From Phellopilus nigrolimitatus (Eukaryota; Basidiomycota; Agaricomycetes; Hymenochaetales; Hymenochaetaceae): DNA of 64,000 bases. A model generated the notes under the pieces. It ran no database searches. It saw nothing but the letters and a program-made list of their open reading frames with translations, and was not told the DNA's origin. Numbering within the stretch: the first letter of the stretch is position 1; the number at the start of each line of letters is the position of its first letter. A program made the position numbers and the translations under genes. Shown here piece after piece: positions 9,884-21,542 of this stretch. The stretch lies in contig JAJOHG010000065.1 in assembly GCA_021029095.1 (NCBI GenBank), forward strand, positions 62,001-126,000, in the 5' to 3' direction.

Positions 9884-10790
9884 ATGGCGACAAATCTAAC
9901 TTTTCATAAAGGTCTTTCCACCTTGCAAAGGTCACACTTTGTACGCTTTTTACGTGACTAATTATGATGTATACAGGATCCGTGGAGTCTGCAGAGCGTG
10001 TCGAGCTCTTGAAGCAGAAGGGCGTCACAATCTGGCTTACAGGCCTCAGCGCAAGCGGGAAGGCATGTCATTCGTACCTCTTATTTGTATGCGGTAACTT
10101 GTGCTAATTCGAATACCAGTGCAGTCGACCATCGCATGCGCACTAGAGCAGCATCTCCTGCACCTTAAAAAGTTCGCATACAGACTCGACGGGGACAACG
10201 TTCGCTTTGGACTGAACAAGGACTTAGGGTTTGACGAGAAGTCGCGGAATGAGAATATCCGGCGGATAGGAGAGGTGCGCCCTGACGCTGTTCTTTCTTT
10301 CGTTTCCCGGGGACCTTTACTTCTTTTCCTGAAACATCGTCTAACGAATCTCCGCCACTCCCCCCCCCCCCCTTCCCCCATCGTCATAACTAGGTTGCAA
10401 AACTTTTCGCTGATGCGGCGTGCGTCTGCATCACCGCGTTCATCTCGCCTTACCGTGCGGACCGCGCTGTCGCGCGGGAGCTTCACGCAAAGAGCGGTAT
10501 CGACTTCGTTGAGGTCTTCGTGGACGCACCACTGAGCGTTGTCGAGGCTCGCGATCCAAAGGGCCTGTACAAGAAGGCGCGTGCGGGGGAAATCAAAGGC
10601 ATGCAGCGGTCTCGTCGGCCTGGCCTATTCGTAACAAGTCATTGACTTCGTCCCTACAGACTTCACGGGCATTTCTGCTCCCTACGAAGATCCCGAAAGC
10701 CCTGAGATTCATATCAAGACTGACAAGGCAAACCTCGATGAAAGCATACGCATCATTGTACAGTACCTTAATTCGAAGGGATACATTTAG
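9884..10790 (+). CDS. MET14: Adenylylsulfate (APS) kinase
   Basis: This enzyme phosphorylates adenosine 5'-phosphosulfate to PAPS with ATP in cytosolic sulfate assimilation. The five-exon model is 9884-9911, 9977-10062, 10125-10274, 10394-10598 and 10660-10790, totalling 600 nt and 199 aa, the usual fungal length. It starts [10 protein letters not shown], the conserved fungal N-terminus. The P-loop GLSASGKST is split by an intron between K and S. Further signatures are [48 protein letters not shown] and the C-terminal [18 protein letters not shown]. Two of the four introns (10063-10124 and 10599-10659) begin with GC instead of GT, because no GT donor keeps the frame. Confidence 0.95.
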
Positions 10791-10899
10791 TCTCATTTAT
10801 GGCATTGCGATGGACCCTTCGCTTTTTGACCAGAAATTGTGTAAGCAGGAAAGAATAAAAGAGGACTGCAAGTATGCACGTATAGACTACAAGGTTGCA

Positions 10900-13800
10900 T
10901 TATGTTACATCTGCAGCCAGCTGCTCATGAGGATGTATAGTAAACTCTGGTGTAAAATTGGCACCGCCGCTTTCATCGCTGCTATAATCACTCTCCGACA
11001 CATCTTTTCGGTTTGTTTTACTCTTTTGCATGGTCGCCAGGAACTGCTCGAAAGTTCCCGGGGCACCGTCGTCATCTCTATCATCGTCGAACTGGATCGG
11101 CTCGTCCTCCAGCGGGCTGAGGTCAAGGTCGTCTAGCGCATTCTCCGTATCCTCGTCGTTCTCGTGCATTTGCTCCAAGTAGTACTCATCATCAGGAAAG
11201 GTTGAAGTAGAATCCTCCTCCATAATACTGATTGTGGAGGACGCCGTGCGTTCAAGAACGGCCGACAAGCCCGTCTCGACGATCCCGAGCCACTGCACGA
11301 GCTCGTCCACTGTGCGTGCGAGCTCGCCATGGGTCGCTTCACGGCTCACCATCAACGCGCCGAGGTCCAGCGGGCGGAGGGACGGGCCTGCGCCGAGCAT
11401 CGATGCAATTGACGATGCGGAGGACACACTGTGCGAGCGCGTCGCGTGGGAGACGTACGTCGCGCTCGATGAGGACGTCGACGCTGATACATCTGTCGCC
11501 TGCGTCGCCTGACGCTCGGCAGGCGACGGCAGGTTGCCGGACCTTGCGTGTGCGTGACCCTGTGAGGCGTGCGACGGAGACGACGGCACCGGGACCGCGG
11601 GCGCGCGAGTTGTTGATAGCGACAGCGACGGCTGGCTACTCCCGTTAGTGTCGGTCGGAGTGATGCTCGAGCTGAGCGAGCTCGGTGCTGGGGCGAAGAA
11701 GCGGCGGTTGGCGGACGCAGAAGACGGGGAAGGAGGTAGTAGGTCGGCGATGCCGAGCCGCATTTCAGACGAGAGCGACGGGATCTTGAGCACGTCCTTC
11801 AGACCAGGGACGGGCGCAACCACCGTGTCAGCCTTATCCGGGCTGGCGGAAGCCACCGCTCGACTGTGGACGCCCTCCATGACGGCGACGCTCGCCTGAC
11901 GCGTCACGCTTGGGCGGCGCGAGACCGCGAGAGCGGGGCTCGGCGCCGGGCTCTCTGATAGCGCGTTGGCGCTGTGTGCACGCGAGATGGATGGCGGGAG
12001 ATCGAGTCCGCCACCTGCATCAGCATCGGCATCGGCAGCCGCAACCATTAAGGGTGGCGCCTCCCGTATGCCGAATGCTGCGGCATTGTCGAGCGAATGC
12101 GTCGTCTGGTGCGCGCCGGGGCTGCGGCTGCTCTCGCTGCTCGACGAGAAGCTCACCTGCGAGGGGGACGTGTCGCGGCGCGCGCGCGCGCGTCTGCTGC
12201 GCGTCGGGGAAGAGAGAATAGGGAGCGGGAGCGATGGTCCGGCGATGTTTGCTGTCGCCGCCACGATAGGCGGGAAGTGGAAGTCGTGCGGGAACGCGAG
12301 GTTACGGTGGCGCGCGGACGAGCCTGCCGAGTTCGACGACGCCGTTGATGCGGCTGCGCTGCTCTGGCTGCGCTTCCGGCCAAAAAAGTTGCGCGGCATG
12401 CTGGGCGACGGCGGCGCCGCAGTCTCGGGTGCAAATACATCGGACCCGGGAGTGTTTACCGATGCGCTGGCGCCGTCAAGCGTTCGCACTCTGGTCAGCG
12501 GTGCCCACACCGATGCCGATGCCGATGCCGTCGCGGATGTTCGCGGGAGGGATGGCGATATCGGGCACGCCACGCGACGTGCGCACTTCACGGTAATTCG
12601 CCGACGGACGGATCGTGCTTCCGCCGAACGGCGGCGAATTCGGCGGATCTGCGGCGGAGGCAGCCGAAGGCGGATCTACATGCAGCATCGCGGAAGGCAT
12701 CGTCGCGTCATCGATCCCGCGGGCATATCCTTGGGCGTGGCCCAAGGGAAACAGACGCGTGCGCTCTCGATCCGGAGAAGGCGGGTGCGGTGGCAGCTCT
12801 TCCTCGTCGTCGATGGTGGGCGCCGGGGTGGAAAGTTTTGACTTGCTGGGCACAACCGCGCGCCTGGGCGGAAAGACGAAATTGGCTTGGCGTGCAGTCT
12901 CTTCCGCGGAGTGGTCGTCGCGTCGAGGCGCGCGCGTGCGACTCGGAAGCGGAGAGGTACTGGGAAGATGGGGTGCGTCAGTAGCGAGTGAAGGTGCAGG
13001 TAAAGGTGCGGGTGTGGGTGTGAGCGTTGGTGTGTTGCTCCTTGACCACGGATCGCGGTTTATATTTATGTTTTGAAGACGAAAGGGATCGCTAGGCGCG
13101 CTATTGCCACCATCGTCGGGGAAGAGCATGCGGAGAGAGTTGGGTACTCGCGCGTTTGTTGCGGGGTGGTATATGTCGTCGATCGCCGACTCGGGCTGAA
13201 CCGCGGATGAGCGAGCACGGACGGTGTCGAACTCCCAAGACTCCTGACCGTCATCTGGCGGATACGGGCGCATATCTCTATTCAAGTATGAGCTTCAGAT
13301 GGATAAATTATCCTTTTTCTTTTTTTTGCTCACTCTTCCTCTTCGTCTTCCCAAGGCAGGGGATCTGCAATGCTTGCACGTGTCCCACCGGCCTGCTGCC
13401 ATGCCTCGTATTGGACGAGCAGCTCCTTGAGGACGGTCACATGTGTCTTCGCGGTCGCTTTTATCCACTTTGTCTTAGAGAGCTCTTCTGCAGGAGGGCG
13501 CTACAAGTTTTGTTTTAATTTAAATATGAGAGTCTAAGATTAATATATATGGATAAGAGTGCAAGACGGACCTCGACTGGGGACTCGCGGAGACAGGAGT
13601 GAACAAAGTCCCTGAGGTCCTTGCTGCCCTCTCCATCCCCGAGGCGGGGTGGCTTTGAGCGGGGAATGAGGTGAACGACTTTGATGCCGTCTAGATTTGA
13701 ATGGGGCGGGCTACCGGTAACCATCTCGTAGATGGTGATGCCGAGACTCCAGATGTCAGCCTTTGTGTCGTAGGCAGGGACCGGCTGGGCTACTTCCGGG

Positions 13801-14333
13801 GCCATCCAATAAGGGGTGCCAACGAGTGTATTACGCTTGGAGTGCTGGGTGACGAGGAGAGCAGAGACGCCGAAGTCACAAAGTATGACCTTGCCTGTTG
13901 CAGTGATGAGGACGTTGGCAGCCTTGATGTCGCGATGGATGACGCCTGCCTTGTGGAGATAGGCGAGAGCGAGAAGGAGCTCGCGAGTGATGAGGACGAT
14001 GTAGCGTTCCGCGACGTGTCCGGTAGCGCAGGCCTTCATGAGAGTACGAACGGAGCCACCGTGCGCATACTCCATAACAATCCAGACACGGGGCCCATCG
14101 AGGTAGCAGCCATAGTATTTAGTGATGTTAACGGCGTCGCGGAGGTGGGCGAGAAGGGCGACCTCGCGCTGGATGTCCTCGACATCGTCGTCTGCGGTGT
14201 CGAGGTTGATGATTTTGAGGGCGACGACGTTGCCCGTCGCGAGCTCGACGCCTCTATGTACGCTGCCATACGCACCTTTTCCTACGGTCTCGAGACGTTT
14301 GAAGAGCTGGTGCACGTCCGGCTGCGCGTTCAT
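10900..14333 (-). CDS. STE20-family (germinal-centre/GCK-III type) protein kinase with long Ser/Pro-rich tail
   Basis: The N-terminal kinase domain is complete: glycine loop VGKGAYGSVHRG, VALKI lysine, HRDIKAANVL catalytic loop, DFGVSAL and GTPYWMAPEV, the last typical of STE20/GCK kinases. My model is 13572-14333, 13334-13500, 12680-13277 and 10900-12585, encoding about 1070 aa. The second intron joins PWEDEEEE to DMRPYPPDDGQESWEFDTVR, and a WxFDT motif after the kinase domain is typical of fungal Kic1/Nak1/POD-6 kinases of the RAM/MOR cell-polarity pathway. The tail is low-complexity Ser/Pro/Ala, then a conserved-looking segment HGELARTVDELVQWLGIVE and an acidic end. The 12586-12679 junction is only a frame-consistent guess, because both frames stay open through a GATGCC hexamer repeat. 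Transcription is divergent from the CLASP-type gene. Confidence 0.85.
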
Positions 14334-14432
14334 CGCGGACGGACAGACAGCAGGAGCGGAGAGCCGGGGGACGGTGCCGAAGTGCAGATGCAGCCTGTAT
14401 ATTATGTAATCAATGTACCAGAGAGGTACGCG

Positions 14433-14442
14433 ATCACGTGAT
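14433..14442. promoter_or_regulatory. Palindrome ATCACGTGAT in a 168-bp divergent promoter
   Basis: The kinase start (14333) and the CLASP-type start (14502) are only 168 bp apart and point away from each other, so they must share promoter DNA. A perfect palindrome containing CACGTG, the classic bHLH/E-box core (Cbf1/Pho4-type), lies in it. Its function is inferred only from the motif. Confidence 0.4.
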
Positions 14443-14501
14443 GCGTTCATCTTGAAGTGAGCCACAATAACAATGACATTCGGACTTGTGCTGTAACCGC
14501 G

Positions 14502-17500
14502 ATGGCACCGAAAATACCGGCTGTGATTACTTGCAGCTCAGGGAGCATGCTCGACTACGAGCTCAACATCGTCGCCGATGGCCTCGGTCTCATCGAGTCT
14601 GAAGACAGCTGGGACAAAATCGCCCTCGCCCTCACCCGCTTCACCGCCCTCACCAATGGCTGCGCAGCCGACTTCCCCGCTGCTCTCGTTGCCGCCGCAA
14701 AGATGCACGCCCGGCCCATCGCCAACTCTCTCAATTCAGAGCGCTCTCGCCTCTCCGGTGCTTCGACGGACCTTCTCACCGCCCTCGCACTCAACCTCAC
14801 CCGCCCCTTCGAACCTCTCATCCCCCTCTTCGTCCCGCCCCTCCTTGCCCTCGCGACCCGCTCTAACAAAATCTTCATCGCACGCGCGAGAAACTGTCTA
14901 CAGACGATTGTCGAGCACGTCCAGTCTCCCGCCCTGCTTCCTTTCTTGCGCATGGCCGTCTCCGACAAGTCCACCTCCCTCCGCCTTGTCGCAACAGACC
15001 TTGTCGCCGCCTGTCTCAATTGCTACAACCCCCCGGACATCGAGAACCCCCACCGCGCAGAAGACATTGAGACTGTCGTCCGCTCTACCGCCTGTGACGC
15101 CAGCGCAGACGTCCGCAAGAGTAGCAGGAAAGTCTTCGAAGCGTACAAGATCCTCCTCCCTGCCAGAGTCGATACGTACGTTCACTCCACTTCATGTTTT
15201 CCTTCTTTACTTCGCTCTTTTTTTACTTATTACATACTGTTGTTACAGGTTTGTTGGACCTCTAACCCCAATAGCGAGAAAATATCTCGACATTAGGGCC
15301 AAGGTCAAAGCAGCCCCGACCAAGCCCCTCATCCTGTCTGCCTCTCTACCCGCCTCCGCGACTAACCAGATCGCTGCTGCCGCCCCAAATACAGCCCGCA
15401 CGCGGCCAGGACACACCAAGAGCTCCAGCGCTTCCTCCCAAGTCGCAGTCGACCCTGGTCCGAGTCGGGCCCCGTCGCGCGCCTCTTCGCGGCAAGGCTA
15501 TACTGCTTCCTCGTCCGTGCAAAACACCGCCGCGGTGAAGGCGCACCCGCCCGCCCCACTTCAGCGCGTCCCGTCGTCCTCCTCCACAGGGCCCGTGCGC
15601 CCGCCGCCAGGCTTCCTTTCACGCGAGAACAACACTGCGCGCGCCCCTTCGCGCCCCTTCTCCCGGCAACAGGCGTTCGACCCCTCCAAAAGCCAGCCCG
15701 TCCGGAGCGGAGGCGGTGCACAAAGGCCCACGCCCGCCCCTGTTCCTGTTCTCCCTGCGGCTCCTGCTCACCATATCGAAAGATCAAGGTCTGTCGAGCC
15801 AGGCGCAGTGCGTGCGCACGACAAGTCACGGTTTGACATCACGCGGAGCATACGGCCACAACCTCAACCGCAGCCTCAAGCTAACGACACCGCGAAAACG
15901 GCAAGCGGCCCACGCCGCGTGGCCAAAACTGTCCCCGTACCCATTTCCGCCCCTGCGCCCGTTCCTCAAGAAATAGAAAGGCGCGAGGAGGAAAAGCGCC
16001 CGCCGAGCGTCGCAGAGGGTCGCCGGAGGAAGGAAAAAGCAGCGCTTGCGGGCCCATCTGGGCAGACTACGTTTGCAAATGACGCAACGGAGAAAGAAAA
16101 GGAAAGAGAGAGCCGTAAGGCGCGCGAGCGCCAGGTATCGCGCTCCGACGCCAAAGCTGTCTCGGATGCGAAGGAGAAAGCGAAGATGGAGACGGCGGGA
16201 GTCAAGGCGCCGTCGAAAGGCGCATCAGGCGAGGCGACCGAAAAGGACAGTGCGAAGGAGAAAGACGTGAAGAAGGAGAGGCGCAGAGTGCGCGAGCGCG
16301 AGCGCCTAGACCCCGGGAAACCACGAAGTCACGAGGCGCCTCCGAAGCCTGATACGACAGAGGCCCATGCGCGTGCGCCATCCTCGTCGTCGTCTGCGCT
16401 GGCTTCAAGCACTTCGAGCCGCGCGCGTGCCCCGTCGGTCTCCAAGGAAGCTGCGTCCACGCAGTCATTCGCACCCTCTAGGTCTAAATCCAAGTCCAAG
16501 CTTGCGTCTCAGGCAGGGCCCCAGCCCGAACCAGGTATTATGTCTTCGTCGGTTGAGGCTCGGCTGCAGGATGCGCCGCTCGAGGTCGTCCCTATAGTTG
16601 TATCAAATGCACCGATGCCGCCTTCGGCTTTCCAGGAGGTAGATGTAGACATTGAGGCGAGACCTGCCACCCCGCCACTCAACCTTTCGGAGCTGGTGAA
16701 GACGAGCGACAACAAACCTGTCAAGGAGGCCGCCGTTGTCGCTGACCAGCCTCAACCGGTTGTAGTAGCAAAGTCCAAGTCCAAATCTAAGCCGAAGTCC
16801 AAATCTAAGTCCAAGTCCGCGGAGCAACCGGAACCTCAGCCTGAACCATGCGCTATGTCTTCATCGGTCGAGGCTCGGCGACAGAATGCGCTGCTCGAGA
16901 CAGACGCCGCGGCTGCAATGAACGGGCAGACGTGCTCACCGACGCCGCCTTCGACTTGTTCGGAGGTTGATGCAGGTATGGAGGCAAGACCACCTACTCC
17001 GCCCTTTTCTCTTCCCGAGCCTGCGAAGAGGAACGACAACAAATTTGCCGAAGAGGTCGTCGTCGCCGCCAACCAGTTCAAGGCGGCCGCGGCGGCAAAG
17101 CCCAAGTCCAAGTCTAGGTCCAAATCCAAATCTAAGCCAGAGCCGGAGCCAACGCCCGAACCAAAGACACGGGGGAGACACGCGGTCAAGCCGCTCGTCA
17201 TCCACAAACTCAACTCATCGACGCAGTCGCGCGGGTCGGTCGAAAGCCACGCGGGTGACTTAGACCCGAAACGCACTCCCGTTCCTCCTGATGCAGAATG
17301 CGAGCACGACATCCCGGCCTCGGCGTATCTGTCCCCTCGCTCTCCGGCGCTTACAATTCCCTCTTCCTCGCGCCGCTCGCCCGACCTTGATCATGCAGCA
17401 ACAGTACCACTGCCTATCACGCCGCCGCTGCCAACGCCGCTCCGCGCCGGCGCGCATGACTTACATTTCCAGAGTCAGATGGCAGCAACGCCAATTTCGA

Positions 17501-17913
17501 AGCTGCTCGTGTCGATTCAGCGCGGATTCAACATGGACTTCAGTATGATTGGCGAGGAAGACGAGGATGAAGACGAAGGCGAGGCCAGGTATGCCGAAGA
17601 AGCGAGAAAAAAGGAGGCGCAGCTTGCGTCCGAGTACGACCACGACTACGATGAGAACGCGGATATTGCAGATATGGACATCGCTCCTCACGAAGGGATT
17701 CCGCGACCGGAGAATGGGGAGAAGGGCGAAGGCGAAGGCGATATGTCCTTGTTCAGTGAGGACGATATGGCCGGCATCGATTTCTTAAACCTCATGTCCC
17801 GGAAGGCGGTGCCGATAGCCATGACGGTCCATAAGGCGAGCTCGAGCATTGTGGACGAACGCGTGCCGTTCGCGCCTCGCGATAGGAATTGTGCTAGCAT
17901 AGATGCTCAATGA
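14502..17913 (+). CDS. CLASP-type TOG/HEAT-domain microtubule-associated protein
   Basis: Two exons (14502-15175 and 15250-17913) are joined at RVDT/FVGPLTPIARKYLDI. The first about 245 residues are helical HEAT/TOG repeats matching the CLASP N-terminal domain (DSWDKIALALTRFTALTNG, NKIFIARARNCLQTIVEH, STSLRLVATDLVAACL, ADVRKSSRKVFEAY). CLASPs bind tubulin and stabilise microtubules at plus ends and the cortex. The remaining roughly 850 residues are disordered: Ser/Pro, then Lys/Glu-rich (about 15990-16320), then an imperfect tandem duplication of about 110 residues with SKSKSK and MSSSVEARxQxAxLE motifs, then an acidic end (EEDEDEDEGEARYAEEARKK). Only one TOG domain is visible. The exact orthologue (for example Stu1 or Cls1) is not resolvable. 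Confidence 0.75.
16470..17160 (+). repeat. Internal tandem duplication in the CLASP-type gene
   Basis: Two units of about 330 bp each encode SKSKSK, PQPEPxxMSSSVEAR, a PPSxxxEVD segment, EARPxTPP and KxxDNKxxxE in the same order. A third partial unit carries KPKSKSRSKSKSK. The units have diverged in sequence but keep motif order, so the duplication is not recent. Confidence 0.75.
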
Positions 17914-19002
17914 GTAGGTTAATTTCTTTCTTCCTATTGAATTTCTTTCTTACCCGACCCCTTTCTTTCACTACAAGCATATCAGTGTTCTGGAGATGGT
18001 GGTTTCGGATCTTCATGTATATCTTTATGTGCAATATGATTTACGAGCGCTCTGACATGTAACATGCATGTTCTTATGACAGCTATAGATGGTGCATCTC
18101 TTCCGTTTCAATTAATCTTGTCTGGTACACCGAACGATGGTCGAATTCCGCTTTGATCGAGGCTCGCGCCCTGTCTCTTCGAATGCCATTCACTGCTGCA
18201 GTGTTGCCCCCTAACGATTACCAAATGCAGTCTCCGTATAGATCTATGCAAACCTTCACATTACCGTTACTGTAGACCAGGCAAAAAGAACAGGAGGCCA
18301 CAAGCTTTTCACTCAAACCCCAAACTGAATCATATATGTACATTCTTCACATATATGTTTGCATGGAACAATCCAAATCTGGACCATTTAGTCTGCCGTG
18401 TTGCCATTTGTCGAAGAACGTGTCGAATCCTATCCAGTTGAAGATAGAACGAATTGTGGTGACTTCGGCACTATTCTACGTATTCCATCGACCCAGATGC
18501 CTCGTAAAGTATAGCATGCAACGTATACGTACCATTTCTACTTTATTCTTTCAAGTCCAGTTTTTCTTGCAAACGATTTGTCTGCTCCAGAATTCAAAAA
18601 TAGGATGTACAAACGTACATTTATCGCTCGTACAGATCCGTAGCTGTAAATACCCTTTCTGTAAGGAGTTAACGAAGGAGTACATTCTCGCAATTAACCG
18701 AGTGTAAGACAGACACAACGTTCCACAACTCCTCTCCTAATTAGTGTTATCACTAGCATAACACAGTCGTATTCACCAATCTCAGCTTAAGAGAAAAGAC
18801 AAGAGCGCAGTCGGGCTTCGGAGAGTATGGGTGATGATTGCGTTGTCTAAGTAATGGACGGTCGTATGAGACCGCGCTCCATTCAGCAATTCGAGTTACG
18901 AAATTTGATTGAGAAGAAGAATAACTAATGCAGTGTAAGGGAACCCAGATCGAAGCACAACCATACGAAGCTAATCGCGTAAGGACTGATCTCGAATTTC
19001 GT
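17914..19002. other. Intergenic region between convergent genes
   Basis: This AT-richer sequence lies between the 3' ends of the CLASP-type gene and SDH4. No family signature is found in the short ORFs, and no RNA gene is recognised. Confidence 0.4.
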
Positions 19003-19917
19003 TTATGCGTGCCACACCCGCGTGATGAGTTCGCAGAGACCTTGTAATTTGAAGTTAGCATCAAACATGGTCAATTGCTACAGCAGAAAGGGGAAAATCG
19101 ATGGGCAAGGAACGCACCGATATCATTGGTGTTGAACATGAATACACCATACGTAGCGCCAGCGGTCAGGGCGCGTATAGACCACTTCGCGATCGGACCG
19201 AGTACAGGGAATTTGCGAGGGTGCAAGTAGTCAATGCGAATTGACTCAAACTGGCCATGAAAAGAGAAGAAAGTTTAGCAAATAAGTATAAAGAAACAAA
19301 ACGAAAATATAGACAACGCGTCGGGTCAAAAGCGGGAATAGTGGCACTCGTTGAAAGAGGTAAATGAGCGTAGCAGTACAGAAGGCGATGAAGGATAAAT
19401 AGAACGTAAGAGTGGCAATACGTCGACGCACCCCGATATGACTGTGTATAACCAGGGACACGCCCAGCACCGCGTCGATGAGTGGGTACTGGCTGCCCGT
19501 CGTGACCGCAGCCACGGCCGTGATCGGCACGAGCGATGCAGATAGTATGCGCTCAAAGGCCCAGTGGTACGAGCCATGTGACTTAGACGATGGCGGGAAC
19601 GGAGTAGGGTCGTTCACAGTTCCCTTGAGGACGGCTAGAGGTTCGCGGTATGCGGAGCAGCGAAGGTCAGTTCGGTGTAAGTCCCCGCCATCACACATAA
19701 TAAACAAGATACATACGTCCACCGGGGACATATGGGTAGGACGTCGTTGACGTAGACCGTGCTATAACAAACACACAATTTCGATGAGTACGAGCCCGAC
19801 ATGCAATTCTAACGTTGACGAAGCAAACACACCTTGGAGTTGGCTAACAAGAGAACGCGCGACAGGACGACGGAGGCTCACCGAGGCACGGAGAAAAGAA
19901 GAGGCCGACAACGACAT
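19003..19917 (-). CDS. SDH4: Succinate dehydrogenase membrane anchor subunit CybS
   Basis: The small anchor subunit of mitochondrial complex II holds heme and the ubiquinone site with SDH3. Five exons on the minus strand (19833-19917, 19717-19761, 19432-19634, 19118-19250, 19003-19040) total 504 nt, encoding 167 aa. The N-terminus MSLSASSFLRASVSLRRPVA is rich in Ser/Arg and lacks acids, like a mitochondrial presequence. Family signatures are GSYHWAFERILSASLVP, a hydrophobic first helix, SLVIHSHIG with the heme-ligand region, FESIRIDYLHPRKFP, and the C-terminal MFNTNDIG and LITRVWHA. Three transmembrane segments are expected and seen. The assembly factor SDHAF4 lies about 2.5 kb downstream. 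Confidence 0.93.
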
Positions 19918-20351
19918 CGTAAAGAGCGGTGCTTGCGACGATCGTCGACGTCGTTGCGGTCGACGTTGAAGAGATGGACTTTCACGTTAAGAGCTCAGCT
20001 CAACGTCCGCTGTGTCCGTGCCCCGCTTCCGAGAGCACCCGATCCCGATTTGGAACGTATTCCCACGCACGATGGTGGCCAATGCCGGACTCCAAATTAC
20101 CAACAAAGTTACGAATTACACATACTGCCGACTCGGACTCCCGGATACACTCAGTCTCCAAGCAACTAATTTCAAGTTCTGAACAACAGTGGAAGTATTC
20201 AACTCGCACACATCTGTCAAGATACTTCTGTTACAGACAAACTCTGCACGCATCCTGTCGAAGGCGACAATCTTGCGTGCCCCAATACGCAGGTGGAGAA
20301 CAGACGTCAACCAATCTCAGTCGTTCTATCAACAGATCCGGAACAAATAAC
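19918..20351. other. Divergent promoter region between SDH4 and the hemerythrin-like gene
   Basis: About 430 bp lie between two divergently transcribed genes. No additional gene or clear TATA-centred architecture is recognised. Confidence 0.4.
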
Positions 20352-21542
20352 ATGTCTCGTCAGGGAAGCTCGAAAGACGAGCAGGCGCGATGGGACAGGG
20401 TGTGTTACAGTAAAGCTCCTTATTCGGGGAAGCAGGGCTTGATTATCTGTGTTATTCAGCTTGCAGAATCAATGGAACACTTCCATAACTATTTCAAGGT
20501 TGAATGTACGCATAACTTAGAGCAATTCCTCATGATTAAAGCTATTTGTGTTTACCGCTAACTCCTCTTTCTCTCAGTCAAACGCGTATATGATGTACGA
20601 AAACAGCATACATGCAGGCTGATATAACGGCTTTAAACATAAATGTCTATATAGATCGCAGACGGTTCGTTTGCCAATCAGGGCATGTCACTTACAATGT
20701 TTCTGAGAGAAGCAGAGAGCCTCAAGAAACGTTTGTACCAGCTGCAGTATTTTGCTACTATTATATGTTCTCTTATCTTTTCCCCCCAAACAGACCTCGA
20801 AGCTCACCATACCATTGAGGAAGTTTGTAATGACTCGATGATACATCTATGGATTTAACAACTGTCGGCTAAATTATTTTAAACAGCGCTTTATCTTCCC
20901 CGTGCTAGCGAAGCGGATGCCTATGTTCTCGGACAATGAGCAGCACCTCAAGTCTCACGAGGCCATTCACGAGGGTGAATATGTGCTTCTGCCCTTTCTT
21001 GCCCCTTCTCTTTTTTCTCCCCTATCAAACTATAGACGCGACAACTATTCTTACTTACCTTCAATCGTGTCTACAGGCCTTGCCAGACTGAGTGACTTAA
21101 CGAACGAGTTCAAATCGGACCCGAAGACTTACTCGCCCACGCGCATGCGTGAATGTCTCGACTCCTTCAGGCAAGTTTGTCTTTTTTTTAATCATCTCCT
21201 TCTCCTTCCCTCTGCCCTGTCCCCCTAAACCTTCGTTCCACCCTCCCCTCCTGATCAACGCCGGAGTGTCCGCCCAAATTCTTCTCTAGCCCATAGTCTC
21301 TGAAATATCTTAGATGGTAACTAATTAGATGGCCTTCCTCTCCTTCTTTCTTCTCTTAGATTTCTGTTTTTATTTGTTTTATGATCACTTTCGAGTATCA
21401 TTGGCTGAAAGCATATCACTCCCGTCTTATTTTTTGCAGGGAAGTATTGATGCACCATCTCGACGAGGAAGTGCATGACCTCGGCGCGGAAAGCTTGAAG
21501 AAATATTGGACGCTTGCAGAGGTCGACCGCATCCTCATCTGA
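20352..21542 (+). CDS. Hemerythrin-like (HHE cation-binding) domain protein
   Basis: Eight exons (20352-20399, 20460-20505, 20578-20594, 20655-20730, 20794-20822, 20887-20974, 21077-21170, 21440-21542) give 166 aa and a closed frame. The four-helix HHE ligand pattern is complete: EHFHNYFKVEFKRVYD, SLKKHLEAHHTIEE, HLKSHEAIHEG and MHHLDEEVHDLG provide His/Glu for a di-iron centre. Fungal relatives are cytosolic proteins of uncertain role, thought to act in iron or oxygen/NO sensing or storage. The last intron (21171-21439) is 269 nt, long for this genome, and starts with the GC donor AG/GCAAGT. The gene lies between SDH4 and SDHAF4. Confidence 0.85.

Noticed and set aside
11966..12841. Plus-strand 291-aa ORF over the kinase tail
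   Set aside because: It is an antisense shadow of a GC-rich low-complexity coding region, with no family signature or splice logic.
12476..13285. Separate hypothetical gene of 269 aa starting MNRDMRPYPP
   Set aside because: A good GTGAGC...AATAG intron (13278-13333) joins it in frame to the kinase, producing the WEFDTVR motif expected after such kinase domains.
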